64,000 nucleotides of DNA from the NCBI RefSeq assembly GCF_044464525.1, contig NZ_JBIQLE010000013.1, positions 33,695 to 97,694 of the forward strand, given 5' to 3'. Positions 1 through 8,083 of the stretch are shown here, piece by piece. The notes under the pieces were generated by a model, which was not told where the DNA came from, did no database searches, and saw only the letters and a program-made list of their open reading frames with translations. Position numbers and translations under genes: made by a program. The stretch's first letter is position 1; every line of letters begins with the position of its first letter. The stretch is from Pusillimonas sp044464525. Its GTDB lineage: Bacteria > Pseudomonadota > Gammaproteobacteria > Burkholderiales > Burkholderiaceae_B.

Positions 1-1
1 C

Positions 2-346
2 CGGCTCCATGCCCTGTACGTCGCCGTCCAGCGCTATGTCCGAAAGCATCTGTCATCAGCCGATCTGAACGGCCACACCGTTGCCGCGGCCCTGGGTTGT
101 TCGCGCGCCACACTATATCGCGCTTTGGCGGAACACGGCGTCAGCCTTGCTGAACAAATTCGAGAACTGAGGCTGCAAAAGCTGGCGAGCTTGCTGCGCC
201 ACTCTTCGCACACGATACCCATTGCTCAACTTGCGCACAGCTGCGGTTTGCAAGATGCGCCTAACCTAAGCCGGATGTTCCGACGGCGTTTTGGCGTGAG
301 CCCGCAAGAATACCGGGCCGCTCGATTCGCGCCCACGCAAGAATAA
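2..346 (+). CDS. AraC-family transcriptional regulator, C-terminal part (5' end outside window)
   Basis: The reading frame is open from the window edge, so only the last 114 or so residues are visible. They form the double helix-turn-helix DNA-binding domain of AraC/XylS regulators: a first HTH (VAAALGCSRATLYRAL), a second HTH (IAQLAHSCGLQDAPNLSRMF), and the family signature FRRRFGVSPQEYRAAR close to the C-terminus. The sensor domain is off the window, so the ligand cannot be guessed. The gene reads toward the autotransporter gene that starts 270 bases downstream. A regulator-target link is possible from position alone; no binding site was identified. Confidence 0.9.
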   Translation, partial: RLHALYVAVQRYVRKHLSSADLNGHTVAAALGCSRATLYRALAEHGVSLAEQIRELRLQKLASLLRHSSHTIPIAQLAHSCGLQDAPNLSRMFRRRFGVSPQEYRAARFAPTQE

Positions 347-615
347 GCGCAGGCCATCTTCTTCTAATCACCCTCGTCACCCTGATAGGCGCATCTGGCC
401 AGCATAAGCCGCTTCTTGAAACAAACTGATGGCCCCATTGGACGGTTTGATTACCGCCGCCCGTCTGTTTGAACCTACCCTTTCGGGGTTTGGCAACGAG
501 AGCCATCCGTACGCAATACAGCCAAGTATCCGCAACGCCTCATGAGGCATCCTGCCGAGGCCGTCGAGGTTTGTGCCTGGCTTTCGCCGCAGCTCGAAAA
601 TGGAATCTAAAAGCA

Positions 616-3534
616 ATGAATCACTACTACCGCGTCGTCTTCAACCAGACTTTGGGTGTGATGCAGGCCGTCCCCGAACTAAGCCGCATGCGAGGCAAGG
701 CCGGCAAGAGCCCGGTCTCCCACACTGAGCGCTTTTTAAAGCGCAGCACAGCCATTGCCGCTTTGGCGTTGGGCCTGGCTCCCGGCTTGGCTACGGCTAA
801 CACCCTCGGCAATGGAGGCAATGGGGCTCCTTTCGCCTCGCTTGGCGCTCACGGCCCGCAGCAGCATTGGCAAGGCGGCGACGGAACCTGGAATGACACG
901 AACTTGTCATGGCGCAATGACGGAGCCGGAACGCCGGTAGTGTGGAGCGGCCATGAAGCGGTCTTCAAAGACACCGGCAGCCACATGGGGGCCACGATTT
1001 CGGTCGAGGGAACACAGAGCTTTGAAGGCTTGCAGTTTGTCGACAACGGCTACCGGCTTCAAGGAACGGGCTCACTGGAAACCGTTACGGGCGGCAGCGA
1101 GATTCGCATGCTGGCGGACCAAGCGCACATCGCCACACAGATCACAGGCGCTGGAGGCATCACCAAGACGCAAGAGGGCACGGTGGCGCTGTCCGGGGCC
1201 AACACCTATGCCGGCGGCACCCGCCTGGAAGGCGGCGTGCTTTCGGTGGCATCAGACGCGAATCTAGGCCACGCAGATGGTCCTTTGACATTCAACGGCG
1301 GCACGCTTCGAATCACCGACTCGAACTTTGGCGAAACCGGCCGTGCAGTCACCCTGGGTGAAAAAGGCGGTGGCTTTGACATGGAATTCAACAGCCTCGA
1401 CGAAGAAACCGTTACCTTCTCCGGTAACTTGGGTGGCGCCGGCGATTTGACCAAACTGGGTCGGGGCAACCTGCGTCTGACCGGCGACAATGCCTACGGC
1501 AACACCATTGTTCGCGAGGGCGAACTGATCGGCAACAGTCGCTCGATCAGCGGCAACATCCTTATCGCCGATGACGACACGGCCGCCGTCACGTTTGTCG
1601 AAGAGCATGACGCCCGGTTCGCAGGGAATATCACCGGAGCGCCAAGCCCCTATGCCTCGCTGATCAAGGAAGGCGCCGGCCTGCTGACCTTGACGGGAAC
1701 CTCGACGCTCAACTGGTATATCCACGAAGGCGGGTTGATCACGTCCGCCGATCGTTTCCGAGGGTATGCCGCAACAGGCGCCGACGGGTCGATCACTTTT
1801 AACGAGGCCGGCGACGCCACACTCATCAGCGCGTTGCAAGGCGAAGGCCTGGTTCACAAAACAGGTGAAGGAACCTTGCGGCTACCCGGCGACAGCGGCG
1901 GCTTCGCTGGCCATACCACCGTGCACGAAGGCACGCTCTCGGTGGGCGGCGCCGACGGAGCCGGCCGCCTGGGCGGCACGCTGACGGTGGCCGATGGCGG
2001 CGCCTTGAGCGGTACGGGCCAAGTGGGAACGACCACGATCCAGTCCGGCGGCACGGTCGCTCCGGGCAATTCCATCGGCATCTTGACGGTGACCGGCGAC
2101 CTGACATTCGAGCCGGGTTCACGCTACGACGTTGAGGTCAGCCCTGATGGCCCCGATTCTGACCTGATCAGGGTAGCAGGCACTGCGTCGCTGCAAGGCG
2201 GCTCGGTGATACATGTAGGGGCCAACGGCCTGTATGCCCCCGATTCCAGCTACCGTGTCCTTTCGGCGGACACGGCCCTGACAGGGGCTTTTGACCAAGT
2301 AACGTCGAACCTGGCCTTCCTGACGCCAAGCCTGGCCTATGACTACGAAAACCACACCATCGACCTGCGTTTGCAGCTCAATGGTTCCAGCTTCGAATCG
2401 CTTGCGCACACGCCCAACCAACGGGCAACGGCATACGGTTTATCCAGCCTGCCCAGCGGCAATGCCTTGTACCAGCGCATTCTTAATCTTCCGGAAGGCG
2501 CGCCGGCCGGCGTCTTCGACTCGCTGTCGGGCGAAGTACACGCCAGCCTCATGTCGGCTGTGCAGGCCGGCAGCAACACAATACGCAGCAGGCCTCTGTC
2601 GCACATGCGCAAAAACCTCGCCGCGGGCTTGCTGCCCGGTGCGCCGCTGGCCCAAGCGAATACTTCGACCCTACCCGCGTCGAGCCTGCCGCAATCCGCC
2701 GCCCGGCCTTTGTGGGCCGAGGTGGCCGGAAACTGGCAGACCCTGACCAGCGACGGCAACGCGGCATCGCTCAAGCAATCGACGGGCGGTGTATTCGTAG
2801 GCGGCGACTACCATGTGGGCGCAGGATGGCGCATCGGCGCTGCCCTGGGCTTTACCGACGCCAAGCTTCGTATCGATGACCGCGACAGCAAGGCCGACAT
2901 CACGACATACAGCGCCGCGCTGTACGCCGGTAAAACCTATGCACTTGACACTGGCGGCTTGAACCTGATGCTGGGCGGCGCCTATAGCAGGCACGACATC
3001 GACAGCCGCCGCCATGCGACCGTAGCCGACTGGCGCCACACACTAAAAGCCGACTACCGTGCCCACACCAGCCAGGTCTTCGGCGAACTGGGCTACGCCT
3101 TGCCTGTCGGCCAAGCAACAATCGAACCCTTCGCAGGGCTCGCCTGGATAAATACCCGCGCGCGCGGATTTGAAGAATCGGGCGGCCCCACGGCCTTGTC
3201 CGCCTCCAGCCAAAGTTACGACACCACCGCCGGCACACTGGGGCTACGCGCCAGTACAGGCTTCGAACTTGGCCAAACCCAAGGGCGCCTGCATGCCTCG
3301 GTGGCATGGCGTCACGCCTTTGGCAACCTTGCCCCCCGGCGCACGCTTGCATTCGAGGGCAGCCAACAGTTTGCCGTAGCCGGGGCACCTATTGCCCGCA
3401 ATGCCGCGCTGGTCGAGCTTGCGGCGGATGTCTCGCTCTCGGCCAATGCCACGGCCGGCTTGTCATACGGCGCTCAACTGGGCGGCGGCAACCGCGAGCA
3501 CGCCGCCAAAGTCAATGTGCAGTGGCGATTCTAA
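616..3534 (+). CDS. Autotransporter (type Va) outer-membrane protein with PATR repeats and extended signal peptide
   Basis: Classical autotransporter of 972 residues. The frame is open further upstream, but the ATG at 616 is chosen because it gives a textbook extended signal peptide region (MNHYYRVVFNQTLGVMQAV), then basic residues, a hydrophobic core (IAALALGLAPG) and an ATA cleavage site near residue 62. The passenger has at least three glycine-rich beta-strand repeats of the autotransporter-associated (PATR) type, near residues 180, 272 and 407 (pattern GGxTKxGxGTLxLxGxNTYxGxTxxxxGxL). Residues from about 698 to 972 are the translocating beta-barrel, beginning PLWAEVAGNW and ending in the expected aromatic tail VQWRF. 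No protease triad or RGD motif was noticed, so the passenger is probably a beta-helical adhesin-like protein; its target is unknown. A hairpin terminator follows. Confidence 0.93.
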   Translation: MNHYYRVVFNQTLGVMQAVPELSRMRGKAGKSPVSHTERFLKRSTAIAALALGLAPGLATANTLGNGGNGAPFASLGAHGPQQHWQGGDGTWNDTNLSWRNDGAGTPVVWSGHEAVFKDTGSHMGATISVEGTQSFEGLQFVDNGYRLQGTGSLETVTGGSEIRMLADQAHIATQITGAGGITKTQEGTVALSGANTYAGGTRLEGGVLSVASDANLGHADGPLTFNGGTLRITDSNFGETGRAVTLGEKGGGFDMEFNSLDEETVTFSGNLGGAGDLTKLGRGNLRLTGDNAYGNTIVREGELIGNSRSISGNILIADDDTAAVTFVEEHDARFAGNITGAPSPYASLIKEGAGLLTLTGTSTLNWYIHEGGLITSADRFRGYAATGADGSITFNEAGDATLISALQGEGLVHKTGEGTLRLPGDSGGFAGHTTVHEGTLSVGGADGAGRLGGTLTVADGGALSGTGQVGTTTIQSGGTVAPGNSIGILTVTGDLTFEPGSRYDVEVSPDGPDSDLIRVAGTASLQGGSVIHVGANGLYAPDSSYRVLSADTALTGAFDQVTSNLAFLTPSLAYDYENHTIDLRLQLNGSSFESLAHTPNQRATAYGLSSLPSGNALYQRILNLPEGAPAGVFDSLSGEVHASLMSAVQAGSNTIRSRPLSHMRKNLAAGLLPGAPLAQANTSTLPASSLPQSAARPLWAEVAGNWQTLTSDGNAASLKQSTGGVFVGGDYHVGAGWRIGAALGFTDAKLRIDDRDSKADITTYSAALYAGKTYALDTGGLNLMLGGAYSRHDIDSRRHATVADWRHTLKADYRAHTSQVFGELGYALPVGQATIEPFAGLAWINTRARGFEESGGPTALSASSQSYDTTAGTLGLRASTGFELGQTQGRLHASVAWRHAFGNLAPRRTLAFEGSQQFAVAGAPIARNAALVELAADVSLSANATAGLSYGAQLGGGNREHAAKVNVQWRF

Positions 3535-3565
3535 ACACCGCCGCGCCTTGTTGACATGCACGGCA

Positions 3566-3593
3566 AGCCCTCGAGCAATCGAGGGCTTTTTTT
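3566..3593 (+). terminator. Rho-independent terminator after the autotransporter gene
   Basis: A perfect 9-bp stem (AGCCCTCGA / TCGAGGGCT) with a GCAA tetraloop is followed directly by seven T residues. It lies 32 bases after the autotransporter stop codon and reads on the plus strand. Confidence 0.93.
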
Positions 3594-3775
3594 GGGTGCC
3601 TGTGGCTCGGGATACACTCTGATTGTGGGACCATAGCGGCTTCGCCTTGCCGGCTCTTGTGACACATCAGCCGGGCTGGAAGCACAAGCGGCCTTGGCGG
3701 CTCGAAGGGCACTTGGCGTTTTCTGAATACAATGCATTTGTTCCGGCATTGTCCGGCCCCTTAAAGAACGGCGTC

Positions 3776-4171
3776 ATGACGCAACAACATTCTCGTTTTA
3801 AAAGCCGCGGCGGCCTGGTTCGCCTGTTCAACGCCTTACGCTACTCAGTGCAAGGGTTGGGCGCCGCGCTAAAGCACGAGGCTGCCTTCCGCCAAGAGCT
3901 GCTGCTATGCATGGTGCTGGTCCCGGTCGCAATTTGGGCAGGCAACACTCTGGCCGAGCAACTCCTGCTTATCGCCACCTTGTTTTTTGTATTGGTCGTC
4001 GAACTGCTCAACTCTGCGCTCGAAGCCGTCGCCGACAGCGTGACACTAGAGCAGCACCCCCTGATAGGCCGGGCCAAAGATCTCGGCAGTGCTGCCGTCA
4101 TGCTGGCCATCATCGGTGCCGCCATCGTCTGGATCGCGGTGCTGACAGGCTTGGGCTCCTCCTCTGCGTGA
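3776..4171 (+). CDS. dgkA: Diacylglycerol kinase (prokaryotic DgkA type)
   Basis: A 131-residue inner-membrane enzyme that phosphorylates diacylglycerol to phosphatidic acid, recycling lipid released by envelope synthesis. The family signature is present as VVELLNSALEAVADSV followed by KDLGSAAVMLA, with three hydrophobic segments (around LLLCMVLVPVAIWAG, LLLIATLFFVLVV, and MLAIIGAAIVWIAVL) and the amphipathic N-terminal region KHEAAFRQE. The frame is open upstream to 3623, but the ATG at 3776 gives the usual family length and start (MTQQHSRFKSRGG). It lies 40 bases before pyrF on the same strand; the pair may be co-transcribed. Confidence 0.94.
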   Translation: MTQQHSRFKSRGGLVRLFNALRYSVQGLGAALKHEAAFRQELLLCMVLVPVAIWAGNTLAEQLLLIATLFFVLVVELLNSALEAVADSVTLEQHPLIGRAKDLGSAAVMLAIIGAAIVWIAVLTGLGSSSA

Positions 4172-4211
4172 ACTCCAGCCGCATCAAAAAATCCAAATTT
4201 ACACATCACCC

Positions 4212-5039
4212 ATGACCAATTTCATCCAAAAGCTCGACTCCGCCTGGAACCACGCAAACTCGCTGCTCATGGTGGGGCTTGACCCCGACCCCATGCGTTT
4301 TCCAGCCGAACTGCATGGCCGTCCCGATGCAATTTATGAGTTTTGCCGCGGCATCGTCGACGCAACCGCGCCCTATGCCTGCGGTATCAAGCCGCAAATC
4401 GCGTATTTCGCCGCGCAACGGGCCGAGGACCAGCTCGAAGAGCTGTGCCGCTACATTCAAGAACGATACCCGCAGTTGCCTCTGGTTCTGGACGCCAAGC
4501 GCGGCGATATCGGGTCGACTGCGGAACAATATGCGCGTGAAGCGTTTGAGCGCTTTGGCGCCGACGCGGTCACCGTCAGCCCTTATTTGGGATTTGATTC
4601 CATCGAGCCTTATCTGTCGTGGGAAGAAAAAGGCGTGATCGTTCTTTGCCGCACCTCGAATAAAGGAGGATCCGACTTGCAGGCGCTACAACTGGAGTCG
4701 GAAGAGCCTCTGTATCTGAAGGTGGCCGAACTGGTGGCCGAACGCTGGAATCGCAACGGCCAATGCGCGCTGGTGGTGGGCGCCACCTTTCCGGAAGAAC
4801 TGGCCCAGGTACGCCGGCGTGTAGGCAACATGCCATTGCTGGTACCCGGCATTGGCGCCCAGGGCGGCGACATCGCCGCCGCAGTCAAGGCGGGCTGTGA
4901 CCGCAAAGGCACGGGAATGATGATCAACTCTTCGCGCGCCATCATCTATGCAGGCGCGGGGGATGATTGGCGCGAAGCGGCCGCCAAGGCGGCACTGGAC
5001 ACGCGGGATGCCATCAATACGGCACGCACAGCCCTATAA
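4212..5039 (+). CDS. pyrF: Orotidine 5'-phosphate decarboxylase, type 2
   Basis: Catalyses the last step of UMP synthesis, decarboxylating OMP in the cytoplasm. The 275-residue length and the motif DAKRGDIGSTAEQYA, which holds the catalytic Lys and Asp, place it in the longer type-2 subfamily common in betaproteobacteria and actinobacteria. GLDPDP near residue 22 and the phosphate-binding end (LVPGIGAQGGD, then MMINSSRAI) complete the TIM-barrel signature. There is no obvious Shine-Dalgarno before the ATG. The gene converges on pncC, with only six bases between the two stop codons. Confidence 0.96.
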   Translation: MTNFIQKLDSAWNHANSLLMVGLDPDPMRFPAELHGRPDAIYEFCRGIVDATAPYACGIKPQIAYFAAQRAEDQLEELCRYIQERYPQLPLVLDAKRGDIGSTAEQYAREAFERFGADAVTVSPYLGFDSIEPYLSWEEKGVIVLCRTSNKGGSDLQALQLESEEPLYLKVAELVAERWNRNGQCALVVGATFPEELAQVRRRVGNMPLLVPGIGAQGGDIAAAVKAGCDRKGTGMMINSSRAIIYAGAGDDWREAAAKAALDTRDAINTARTAL

Positions 5040-5045
5040 AACCGC

Positions 5046-5549
5046 TTACTGGGGCTGAATGATGTCCAGCGCGGTGTGCAGCGCGAACAATACCGCCTGG
5101 GCACGCACCTGGGCGCGATCGCCATCGAACACCCTGGTGACCGCCCGCGTCGTGATGCCTTGCCCGCTTCGCTGGGCAAAACCAAAACACACCATGCCTA
5201 CCGGTTTGCCTGGCACCGCCCCGCCGGGGCCCGCGATGCCGGTGGTGGACACGGCGAACTGGGCATGGCTTGCATCAAGCACGCCGCCGGCCATCTCCAT
5301 GGCGGTTTCTTCACTGACCGCGCCGAAACGCTCGAGCGTATCGACACTGACTCGCAACTGCTCTATCTTGGCCGCATTGCTGTAGGTGACAAACCCGCGC
5401 TCGAACCACTGGCTGGACCCCGCCACGTCGGTGATCGCGGCGCTGAGCAGACCCCCGGTGCATGATTCGGCACAAGCCAGCATCCCGTTGCGGTCGGACA
5501 ACAGCTTGCCCAGTTGTCGTGCTGCGTCGAGGGTTTGATCGGTGCTCAT
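5046..5549 (-). CDS. pncC: Nicotinamide-nucleotide amidohydrolase (CinA C-terminal domain family)
   Basis: A 167-residue stand-alone CinA-C domain protein that converts nicotinamide mononucleotide to nicotinic acid mononucleotide in NAD salvage. Recognisable segments are MLACAESCTGGLLSAAITD (residues about 23-41), FVTYSNAAK, and the loop TTGIAGPGGAVPGKPVGMV with its catalytic region. The N-terminal molybdopterin-binding-like domain of full-length CinA is absent, as is usual for this form. Its ATG overlaps the pgpA stop by four bases (ATGA), so translation is likely coupled. It is the last gene of the minus-strand run that begins with ribBX. Confidence 0.94.
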   Translation of the reverse strand: MSTDQTLDAARQLGKLLSDRNGMLACAESCTGGLLSAAITDVAGSSQWFERGFVTYSNAAKIEQLRVSVDTLERFGAVSEETAMEMAGGVLDASHAQFAVSTTGIAGPGGAVPGKPVGMVCFGFAQRSGQGITTRAVTRVFDGDRAQVRAQAVLFALHTALDIIQPQ

Positions 5550-6070
5550 AAGACCTCCAGGCGTACCAGTACAGCCAATACCAGCAAACTATAGGCCGCC
5601 GCGAGAATATCATCCCACATGACCCCCAGGCCGTTCTTGAATTTCTTGTCAAAGTACCGGATGGGCGGCGGCTTGATTATGTCGAACAGCCTGAAGATGA
5701 CGAATGCCACGGCCTGAATGCCAAGTTCTTCAGGCATCAGCCATAGCACGAGCCAGAAGGCCACGATTTCGTCCCACACCATGGCGCTGTCGTCGGCCCG
5801 GCCCAATTCCTTTCCGACCTTGTGGCATGCCCAGCAACCATACGCGAACGACCCTGCCAATACGGCGGCGATACCCACATCAGACAGCCGCGATACGACC
5901 AGAACCCACAGCAACCAGCCCAGGGCAGTGCCCCAGGTGCCTGGCGCCGGACGCAGCAGGCCGCTGCCCAGGCCGAAGGCTACGGCGCGGGCCGGAGAAC
6001 GGAAAACCCATTTAAGCGTCAAGGACTGTGCGGGGCCGGCGCCGGAAGACTCAGGTGGAATAGTAGGCAT
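5546..6070 (-). CDS. pgpA: Phosphatidylglycerophosphatase A
   Basis: An integral inner-membrane phosphatase (174 residues) that dephosphorylates phosphatidylglycerol phosphate to phosphatidylglycerol. The family pattern is clear: FGLGSGLLRPAPGTWGT near the N-terminus, DDSAMVWDEIVAFW in the middle and RLFDIIKPPPIRYFDKK toward the end, with hydrophobic segments between. The ATG at 6070 is preferred: the only upstream alternative is a TTG at 6091 that would overlap thiL, whereas 6070 places the start just past the thiL stop. It overlaps pncC by four bases. The role in the operon is phospholipid synthesis, unrelated to its cofactor neighbours; this arrangement is common. Confidence 0.94.
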   Translation of the reverse strand: MPTIPPESSGAGPAQSLTLKWVFRSPARAVAFGLGSGLLRPAPGTWGTALGWLLWVLVVSRLSDVGIAAVLAGSFAYGCWACHKVGKELGRADDSAMVWDEIVAFWLVLWLMPEELGIQAVAFVIFRLFDIIKPPPIRYFDKKFKNGLGVMWDDILAAAYSLLVLAVLVRLEVL

Positions 6071-6074
6071 CTGC

Positions 6075-7043
6075 TCAGGAAAAATGATCAAATCCCCGGG
6101 AGGACAAGGGAAGAATTTCGCCGGCGCTATCCCGAACCGTCAAGTTCCGGCCTTCGTCTATCGTACCGACACGGCTCACTTGAACCTTCAGCTTATCGGC
6201 CAACCGTTCGATCTCGTCGCGGTGCTTGGCCGGGGCCGTGAAGCACAATTGATAAACGTCGCCGCCCGCCAGCACAGCTTCACGACGTATGGATTCGTCC
6301 AGCGACGCCAACGCGGCATGTACCGGCAAGTCAGCATAACGCAAGGTGGCGCCGCAGCCGCTGGCCTTCAGAATATGGCCCAGGTCTTGCAGCAAGCCAT
6401 CGGAGATATCCAACGCGGCGTGCGCCAAGCCTGGCAGGCCCTGCGCAAACTGCCAGGGCGGGCTGGGGCGCTCGAGCGCCGGCCTCGTTGCGGCCAGCAA
6501 AGCGGGATGCTCGGGCAGGGCCCCGGTAAGCAGTTGAAGCGCTACGTGCGCGGCGCCCAATGTGCCGGTAAGCCAGATTTCGTCTCCCGGCCGGGCGGCA
6601 TTGCGACGCAGGGCCAGCGCGGGGTCAACCTGTCCGAACACGGTGACACTGATGACAATACTTTCGCTTCGAGTGGTATCCCCGCCTATCAGGGGGCACC
6701 CAGTCTCGTCGGAGAGGCGATAGAAGGCCTCGGAAAAACCAGCTAGCCAGGCCTCGTCTATGTCGGGAAGCGACAATGCCAGCACGCAGCCTGTCGGTTT
6801 GGCTCCCATCGCTGCAAGATCGGAAATATTGACAGCCAGGGCCTTGTGTCCCAACCCGGCCGGGTCGGCGCCCGGCAGGAAGTGCCGGCCCTCAATGAGC
6901 AGGTCGGTACTGATGGCAAGCTGTTTGCCCGCATCGAGGGGCATTAGGGCGCAGTCGTCGCCCCCGCCCAAATAACCAGGGGGGACAGGACGAGAAAAAA
7001 AGCGTCGGATGAGGTCGAATTCGTTCAATGGCCGTCCTGCCAC
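6075..7043 (-). CDS. thiL: Thiamine-monophosphate kinase
   Basis: ATP-dependent kinase (322 residues) making thiamine diphosphate, the final step of thiamine cofactor synthesis. It has the AIR-synthase-like fold motifs: GDDCALMPL near residue 28, AISTDLLIEGRHF, the metal-binding NISDLAAMGA, and LIGGDTTRS. The gene uses a GTG start (MAGRPLNEFDLIRRFF). Eight bases separate it from the nusB stop and a few bases from the pgpA start, so all sit in one transcription unit. The N-terminal glycine-rich stretch (PPGYLGGGDDCA) is normal for the family. Confidence 0.95.
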   Translation of the reverse strand: MAGRPLNEFDLIRRFFSRPVPPGYLGGGDDCALMPLDAGKQLAISTDLLIEGRHFLPGADPAGLGHKALAVNISDLAAMGAKPTGCVLALSLPDIDEAWLAGFSEAFYRLSDETGCPLIGGDTTRSESIVISVTVFGQVDPALALRRNAARPGDEIWLTGTLGAAHVALQLLTGALPEHPALLAATRPALERPSPPWQFAQGLPGLAHAALDISDGLLQDLGHILKASGCGATLRYADLPVHAALASLDESIRREAVLAGGDVYQLCFTAPAKHRDEIERLADKLKVQVSRVGTIDEGRNLTVRDSAGEILPLSSRGFDHFS

Positions 7044-7051
7044 GCGAGGCG

Positions 7052-7552
7052 CTAGCCGCCTCTGCGTTGACGCGCCGCGGCTTCCACCTCGGCAGAACGA
7101 ACGTCGGCCGCCATGCGATCGAGTACGCCGTTGACGAACTTGAAGCCATCGGTGCCGCCAAACGATTTAGCCAGCTCGACCGCCTCGTTGATGGCTACTT
7201 TGTACGGCACTTCAACGTGATGGATAAGCTCGTAACTGCCTATCAGCAAAATGCCGTGCTCGATGGGCGAAAGCTCTTCGAGCGGCCGGTCGAGATAGGG
7301 AGCAAAACGTTCACGCAAGGTGGGAGCCTCGCGCAGCACACCGTGCAGCAGCGTCTTGAACCAGTTGGCATCCGCTTCGGGGAACTCTTCGTCGTCGCGC
7401 AGATGAGCGTCGATTGCGCCTGCTTCCTGCAAACCTTCGTCGCCCCGCAACAACCAGGCGTATACGCCCTGCAAGGCGAATTCGCGCGCCCGGCGGCGCG
7501 CACTGCGAGTATTGGCGCGGGTTGCACCACCCGCCGCTTTACTTTTCGTCAA
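7052..7552 (-). CDS. nusB: Transcription antitermination factor NusB
   Basis: RNA-binding antitermination protein that pairs with NusE (S10) on boxA of rRNA operons. The core begins SARRRAREFALQGVYAWLL and continues through LDRPLEELSPIEHGILLIGSYEL and VPYKVAINEAVELAKSFGG, the usual all-helical NusB sequence. The start is uncertain: the frame stays open far into ribH, and the TTG at 7552 (MTKSKAAGGATRANTR) is chosen because it gives 166 residues, near the family length, with GAGGACGA upstream; an ATG at 7594 would add 14 residues. With the TTG start the gene overlaps the ribH end by 14 bases, implying translational coupling. Confidence 0.9.
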   Translation of the reverse strand: MTKSKAAGGATRANTRSARRRAREFALQGVYAWLLRGDEGLQEAGAIDAHLRDDEEFPEADANWFKTLLHGVLREAPTLRERFAPYLDRPLEELSPIEHGILLIGSYELIHHVEVPYKVAINEAVELAKSFGGTDGFKFVNGVLDRMAADVRSAEVEAAARQRRGG

Positions 7553-8069
7553 AATCTTCGTCCTCGTCGTCGAAGTCTTCGTCGTAATCGTCATCCTCGT
7601 CGTCGATCTCGGGTTCGAGCGCCGCCGCCAGATTGGCCATCTCAACCGCCGTACGGGCGCAGTCGCGTCCTTTTTCCGCGGCACGCGCGTTGGCCTGCTC
7701 TTCGGTTTCGGTGGTAAGCACGCCGTTGGCGACAGGGATGCCGGTTTCTAGCGCGACGCGGCTGATGGCGGCAGCGCTTTCATTGCTGACGATCTCGAAA
7801 TGATAGGTTTCACCGCGCACTACCGCGCCCAGGGCGATAAGGGCGTCAAACTCGAAGGTTTCAGCCATTTGCGCCAGCGCCACACCCATCTCGAGCGCGC
7901 CGGGAACCGTGACCACCATGACGTCGCGCTCGTCAACACCCAGTTCGGCCAATTCGGCCAGGCAAGCATCCAGTTCGGCCAGGCCGATCTCTTCATTGAA
8001 GCGCGCGCGGACAATGCCCAAATGCAGGCCTTCTCCGTTTAGATCTGGCGTTAAGGTATAAGGGTTCAT
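7539..8069 (-). CDS. ribH: 6,7-dimethyl-8-ribityllumazine synthase with acidic C-terminal tail
   Basis: Penultimate enzyme of riboflavin synthesis; condenses the ribityl-pyrimidine with 3,4-dihydroxy-2-butanone 4-phosphate and normally forms pentamers or 60-mers. Residues 1-150 are standard (GIVRARFNEEI, VPGALEMGVALAQ, ALGAVVRGETYHFE, with the catalytic His in the last). From about residue 150 the chain continues into a tail of some 25 residues that is almost entirely Asp and Glu, which the core enzyme does not need. The 3' end overlaps the nusB start. It lies 14 bases after ribBX, its pathway partner. Confidence 0.95.
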   Translation of the reverse strand: MNPYTLTPDLNGEGLHLGIVRARFNEEIGLAELDACLAELAELGVDERDVMVVTVPGALEMGVALAQMAETFEFDALIALGAVVRGETYHFEIVSNESAAAISRVALETGIPVANGVLTTETEEQANARAAEKGRDCARTAVEMANLAAALEPEIDDEDDDYDEDFDDEDEDFDEK

Positions 8070-8083
8070 GTCTGGATTTCCTT

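Noticed and set aside
537..548. 12-bp palindrome GCCTCATGAGGC before the autotransporter gene
   Set aside because: AraC proteins usually bind direct repeats, and the palindrome has no second copy; too short to call an operator.
5718..6746. 342-codon plus-strand frame opposite pgpA and thiL
   Set aside because: Antisense shadow with low-complexity composition.
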